64,000 nt of DNA, from assembly GCF_040362915.1 (NCBI RefSeq), contig NZ_AP029612.1:496001-560000 (forward strand), in the 5' to 3' direction. The position numbers were made by a program, and so were the translations under genes. How positions within the stretch are numbered: the stretch's first letter is position 1; each line of letters opens with the position of its first letter. Under the pieces are notes generated by a model. That model saw only the letters and a list, made by a program, of their open reading frames with translations, had not been told where the DNA came from and made no database searches. This stretch comes from Sediminibacterium sp. KACHI17 (GTDB lineage: Bacteria; Bacteroidota; Bacteroidia; Chitinophagales; Chitinophagaceae). Positions 61,101-64,000 of this stretch are shown here, piece after piece.

Positions 61101-61173
61101 AAAAATCAAAAGTCAAAAGTAAAAATGTTGTAGTTAGGTATCATTACATTTTTACTTTTGACTTTTGATTTTT
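61101..61173. repeat. 28-bp perfect inverted repeat between convergent FAS1 and ABC-F genes
   Basis: 61101-61128 is exactly complementary to 61146-61173 (17-nt loop). Arms consist of 7-nt words AAAATCA, AAAGTCA, AAAGTAA and complements. The same words occur at 39239-39351 and 58375-58400. The hairpin is followed by T-rich sequence on both strands, so it can end transcription from both sides. Confidence 0.92.
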
Positions 61174-61179
61174 AACTTT

Positions 61180-63165
61180 TTACAATTCGCTTTCCATTAC
61201 TTTTTCAAATACCTCTTCATACTCTTGATTCAACGTATTCCATTTTGATTGGACTTGTTGATAAGAGGCTTCAAGTTGTTGGAATTTAGTAGGGTCAGAA
61301 TAATTAGAGGGATCGCCCAATGCGTTTTCTAGTTGTGCTTTTTCCTGCTTAAGTTTATCTAACTCTATTTCCAGATTGCTCAATCTTTTCTTTTGTTTCT
61401 GTAGTTCTTTTTGTTTCTCTCTATCAATCGGTTGATTGGTAGGTGCGGGTTTTACAGGTTCAATAACTTCAACCTTTTTGTTTTCAACGGGCGTCTTATT
61501 TTCTGTTTCTTGTACCTTCTTTGTCTCTTGTTTCTTTCCTCTTGTCTCTTCCTCCTTGATTCTCTCCATTCTTTCATTCCACTCCACCCATTCCTGATAA
61601 GTGCCTTTGAATTCTTTGATCTGATGATCCACGATCTCCCAGATCTTATTTGCAGTCTTTGAAATAAAATAACGATCGTGGCTGACCAATATGATCGTGC
61701 CTTCGTATTTATTCAATGCTTCTGCCAATAATTCCACTGAATGCATGTCCAGGTGGTTGGTCGGCTCATCGAGCATTAAGAAATTACCTTTGCTTACAAT
61801 GGTTTTGGCCAATGCTACACGTGCTTTTTCACCCCCACTTAATACACGAATTTTTTTATCAACGTCATCGCCACTAAAGAGAAAGGCGCCTAATAATGCT
61901 CGAAGTTCTACATCAGTTTTCTTACTTCCGCATTGTTGCAATTCTTCCAGAATGGTATTGGTTAAGGTCAGTGCTTCCAACTGGTGCTGTGCATAGAAAC
62001 TCTCTTCTACATTATGTCCCCACACACGCTCGCCTTCAAAAGGTTCAGTGCCGGCTACCATGCGTAATACGGTTGATTTACCTTTTCCGTTCGCTCCGAT
62101 CAATGCAATTTTATCACCACGTTCGATCTCTGCTTGTGCGCCTTCGAGAATTTTGATCTTGCCAAAACTTTTACTGGCATCTTTTAATTGTACCAATACT
62201 TTACCCGGAACTTTCTCTAATTGAAAATTGATGCGCAGATCCGGACGTTCCAGTTTTACATCTTCGATCTTTTCAATTTTATCCAATCGCTTTTGGATAC
62301 TTTGCGCCTGAGCAGCTTTGCTGGCTTTGGCTTTGAATCGTTCAATGAATCGTTCTTGCTGGCGAATATAATCCTGCTGGTTTTCAAAAGCTTTTTGCTG
62401 CATTTCTATGCGCAACGCTTTTTCTGTTTCATAGTAGCTGTAATTGCCAGAATAAATATGTAATTGTTGCTGATAAACTTCTACGATCTTATTGACCATT
62501 CTATTCAGGAAAAATTTATCGTGACTCACGATCACCACACTGCCTTGGTAATGCAACAGATATTTTTCCAGCCATTCGATGGAAGGAAGATCGAGGTGGT
62601 TCGTAGGTTCATCCAATAAAAGCACATCCGGTTGTTGCAGAATCATTTTGCACAACAGCACACGCATGCGCCATCCTCCACTGAATTCTTTATAAGGACG
62701 AATAAGGTCTTCATTACTGAAACCCAATCCATGTAATACTTCTTCTGCTTTATGATGAATATTGTAACCATCCAATACATCCAATTCATGTAAGGCATCG
62801 GTATAACGAATCAGTAGATCGTTGTTCTCCGGGTCTTTTTCAAGTTCATGTCCCAGTGTTTCAATTTCTTTCTCCAGTTGACGCACACGTTCAAATGCAC
62901 CCAATGCCACTTCAGTAATGGATTCATTGGTGTCAAAGCTTAATAGATCTTGATGCAGGTAGCCAATCGTGGTATCTTTTCCTTTTTCAACAGATCCTTT
63001 AGAGGGTGTATATTCTCCCACCAATACCTTTAAAAGGGTAGACTTACCCGTACCATTATAACCGATCAATCCGATACGGTCGCCGGGTTGTATATGCCAG
63101 GTAGCATCTTCAACGATCACACGGGCACCAAATTCAAAAGTCACATTCTGTAAGCCGATCAACAT
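61180..63165 (-). CDS. ABC-F family ATPase (Uup/EttA-like, ribosome-associated)
   Basis: A 661-residue soluble protein with two ABC ATPase domains and no transmembrane segment. Walker A1 GYNGTGKS (35-42) and A2 GANGKGKS; signatures FSGGWRMRV and LSGGEKARV; Walker B LLLDEPTNHLD in both. Between them is the P-site tRNA interaction motif linker, rich in Arg/Lys/Gln (FENQQDYIRQQERFIERFKAKASKAAQAQ). The C-terminal ~120 residues are Lys/Glu-rich coiled coil, as in Uup. It acts on ribosomes or DNA repair intermediates depending on the subtype, which I cannot fix. Confidence 0.93.
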   Translation of the reverse strand: MLIGLQNVTFEFGARVIVEDATWHIQPGDRIGLIGYNGTGKSTLLKVLVGEYTPSKGSVEKGKDTTIGYLHQDLLSFDTNESITEVALGAFERVRQLEKEIETLGHELEKDPENNDLLIRYTDALHELDVLDGYNIHHKAEEVLHGLGFSNEDLIRPYKEFSGGWRMRVLLCKMILQQPDVLLLDEPTNHLDLPSIEWLEKYLLHYQGSVVIVSHDKFFLNRMVNKIVEVYQQQLHIYSGNYSYYETEKALRIEMQQKAFENQQDYIRQQERFIERFKAKASKAAQAQSIQKRLDKIEKIEDVKLERPDLRINFQLEKVPGKVLVQLKDASKSFGKIKILEGAQAEIERGDKIALIGANGKGKSTVLRMVAGTEPFEGERVWGHNVEESFYAQHQLEALTLTNTILEELQQCGSKKTDVELRALLGAFLFSGDDVDKKIRVLSGGEKARVALAKTIVSKGNFLMLDEPTNHLDMHSVELLAEALNKYEGTIILVSHDRYFISKTANKIWEIVDHQIKEFKGTYQEWVEWNERMERIKEEETRGKKQETKKVQETENKTPVENKKVEVIEPVKPAPTNQPIDREKQKELQKQKKRLSNLEIELDKLKQEKAQLENALGDPSNYSDPTKFQQLEASYQQVQSKWNTLNQEYEEVFEKVMESEL

Positions 63166-63250
63166 TTCTTAACAATGGTTTAGGAGCGCAAAGGTAATTG
63201 CAAACGGCTGCCATTTCAATTTGCTTTAAATTTGTGCAAAATTTATACTT

Positions 63251-63835
63251 ATGAAAAGGATATTGGCCTTCTCCCTGATCTTATTCTTGGCCGCTTGTGG
63301 CGGAAATGATGAAAAAGCAGCTGTAACGGAAGCTCCACAGGCACCACTCGGACAAAGTGCCAATTCTGATACTTTCAATCTGGTATTTGGAAAAATGCTG
63401 GATAGTTATTTCCAACTGAAAGATCAGTTCATTAAGGAAAATGATACCTTGATCACCAAGGGAACAGAACAATTGATCGCTGATATCAATGCTGCGGCAG
63501 GCGTTTTGAGTGAATTAAAAGCGGATTCCAGTATTGTATCAACTGCTAAAACCTATACTACAGGCATCAATAATGAACTCACTGCAGTGAAGCAGGAAAA
63601 AGATATTGAAGAAAGACGTAAATCGTTTCAGGTACTGAGTGAGCAGTTGTATGATCTGATTCGTACTGTTAAATACGATCGAGCAGTCGTATATCATCAG
63701 TATTGTCCCATGGCATTCAATGATGCCGGGGCTTTCTGGTTAAGTAATTCCTCAGATATTCGTAATCCATACCTTCCTAAGAAAATGCTGATCTGTGGGG
63801 AAGTAAAAGATTCTATTGATTTCCGAAAACTCTAA
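63251..63835 (+). CDS. DUF3347-type lipoprotein
   Basis: A 194-residue lipoprotein (signal IL-AFSLILFLAAC, lipobox Cys 16, then GGNDEKAA). The C-terminal VYHQYCPMAFNDAGAFWLSNSSDIRNPYLPKKMLICGEVKD is the DUF3347 hallmark with two Cys and one His, seen in proteins near copper/silver efflux systems, so metal binding is possible. The middle is helical. A TAAATTTG box lies at 63227-63234. The next gene begins 57 bases after the stop. Confidence 0.85.
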   Translation: MKRILAFSLILFLAACGGNDEKAAVTEAPQAPLGQSANSDTFNLVFGKMLDSYFQLKDQFIKENDTLITKGTEQLIADINAAAGVLSELKADSSIVSTAKTYTTGINNELTAVKQEKDIEERRKSFQVLSEQLYDLIRTVKYDRAVVYHQYCPMAFNDAGAFWLSNSSDIRNPYLPKKMLICGEVKDSIDFRKL

Positions 63836-63892
63836 TCGTCGGTTTACTGTTACTGTTCCGAAATCAGTCAACAATCATTTTATTCTCTTTAC

Positions 63893-64000
63893 ATGCGAGG
63901 TTCACTTCTGGTGTTAATGTGTTGTATGGTCTTTTCTGTGATAGCGCAGGACAGGGTTACACTCAATGGATATCTCAAAGATTCTTTGACCGGCGAAACT
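63893..64000 (+). CDS. start of a TonB-dependent-receptor-like exported protein (cut by window edge)
   Basis: The first 36 residues: MRGSLLVLMCCMVFSVIAQ, a signal peptide, followed by DRVTLNGYLKDSLTGET, the usual start of a carboxypeptidase-regulatory-like domain that precedes TonB-dependent receptor plugs in Bacteroidota. The frame is open to the last base. The family call is based on this short segment only. Confidence 0.6.
   Translation, partial: MRGSLLVLMCCMVFSVIAQDRVTLNGYLKDSLTGET

Overview
The window reads as chromosomal DNA of a Bacteroidota bacterium, most likely a member of the Chitinophagaceae (Sediminibacterium-like). The placement is inferred from gene content. Markers are two type IX secretion (T9SS) C-terminal sorting domains, the Bacteroidota promoter pattern TTTG-N19/20-TAnnTTTG, a Cys-free type B ribosomal protein L31, the Bacteroidota-type GlmU-like protein, DUF4199, DUF1599 and BT_3928-type DoxX proteins, and bacillithiol-linked genes. 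About 60 protein genes, four tRNAs (Cys, Gly, Leu, Pro) and many intrinsic terminators are visible. I see no insertion sequence, prophage, CRISPR array, rRNA or integration site; the base pattern looks like core chromosome.

Layout. 0-5 kb: the end of a YfhO-like membrane protein, a queuosine-precursor transporter, and a minus-strand run of nucleoside phosphorylase, dapF, corA and a NUDIX hydrolase, then tRNA-Cys. 5-16 kb: two large T9SS-exported proteins. The first has about 2489 residues, with three LamG modules, 13 HYR-like modules and an Asp/His/Cys-rich linker. The second has a six-repeat NHL propeller and Ig-like modules. 16-27 kb: rocD, two secreted or membrane enzymes, a glycosyltransferase, tRNA-Gly and tRNA-Leu, a GlmU-like protein, tpiA, a Kir-type channel and lepA. 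27-33.4 kb: a tightly packed minus-strand operon running dihydroorotase homologue, DUF4199, GT2, GT4, gmhA, HAD phosphatase, secreted protein; this looks like envelope glycan or heptose work. 33.5-43 kb: tRNA-Pro, ndk, a DHH phosphoesterase, FKBP, folP, DUF1599, DoxX, DUF721, recF, pyrR, pyrB, coaD and a thioesterase. 43-51 kb: a GumN / ECF sigma / membrane-protein operon, Hsp20, a bacilliredoxin, lgt, an outer-membrane barrel protein, YajQ and L31. 51-64 kb: lipoproteins, bshB1, a TPMT-like methyltransferase, an M24 peptidase, an HD protein, an amidase, acyl-CoA dehydrogenase, a serine hydrolase, a FAS1 lipoprotein, an ABC-F ATPase, a DUF3347 lipoprotein and the start of a TonB-receptor-like protein.

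The most striking unexplained structure lies between the genes. At least fourteen intergenic spots carry tandem 7-nt words, each spot with its own wording. Many are followed by the reverse complement of the same words, giving near-perfect hairpins with arms of 25 to 31 bp. They sit mainly between convergent genes and sometimes overlap stop codons. Separate spots tens of kb apart share vocabularies. I read them as a family of heptanucleotide inverted-repeat elements that probably act as two-way transcription ends, and this is my main candidate for an undescribed system. Second is a dihydroorotase homologue that has lost all but one of the active-site ligands I checked. Third is the Asp-rich linker with four copies of a CxHxxHx4C motif in the giant surface protein.
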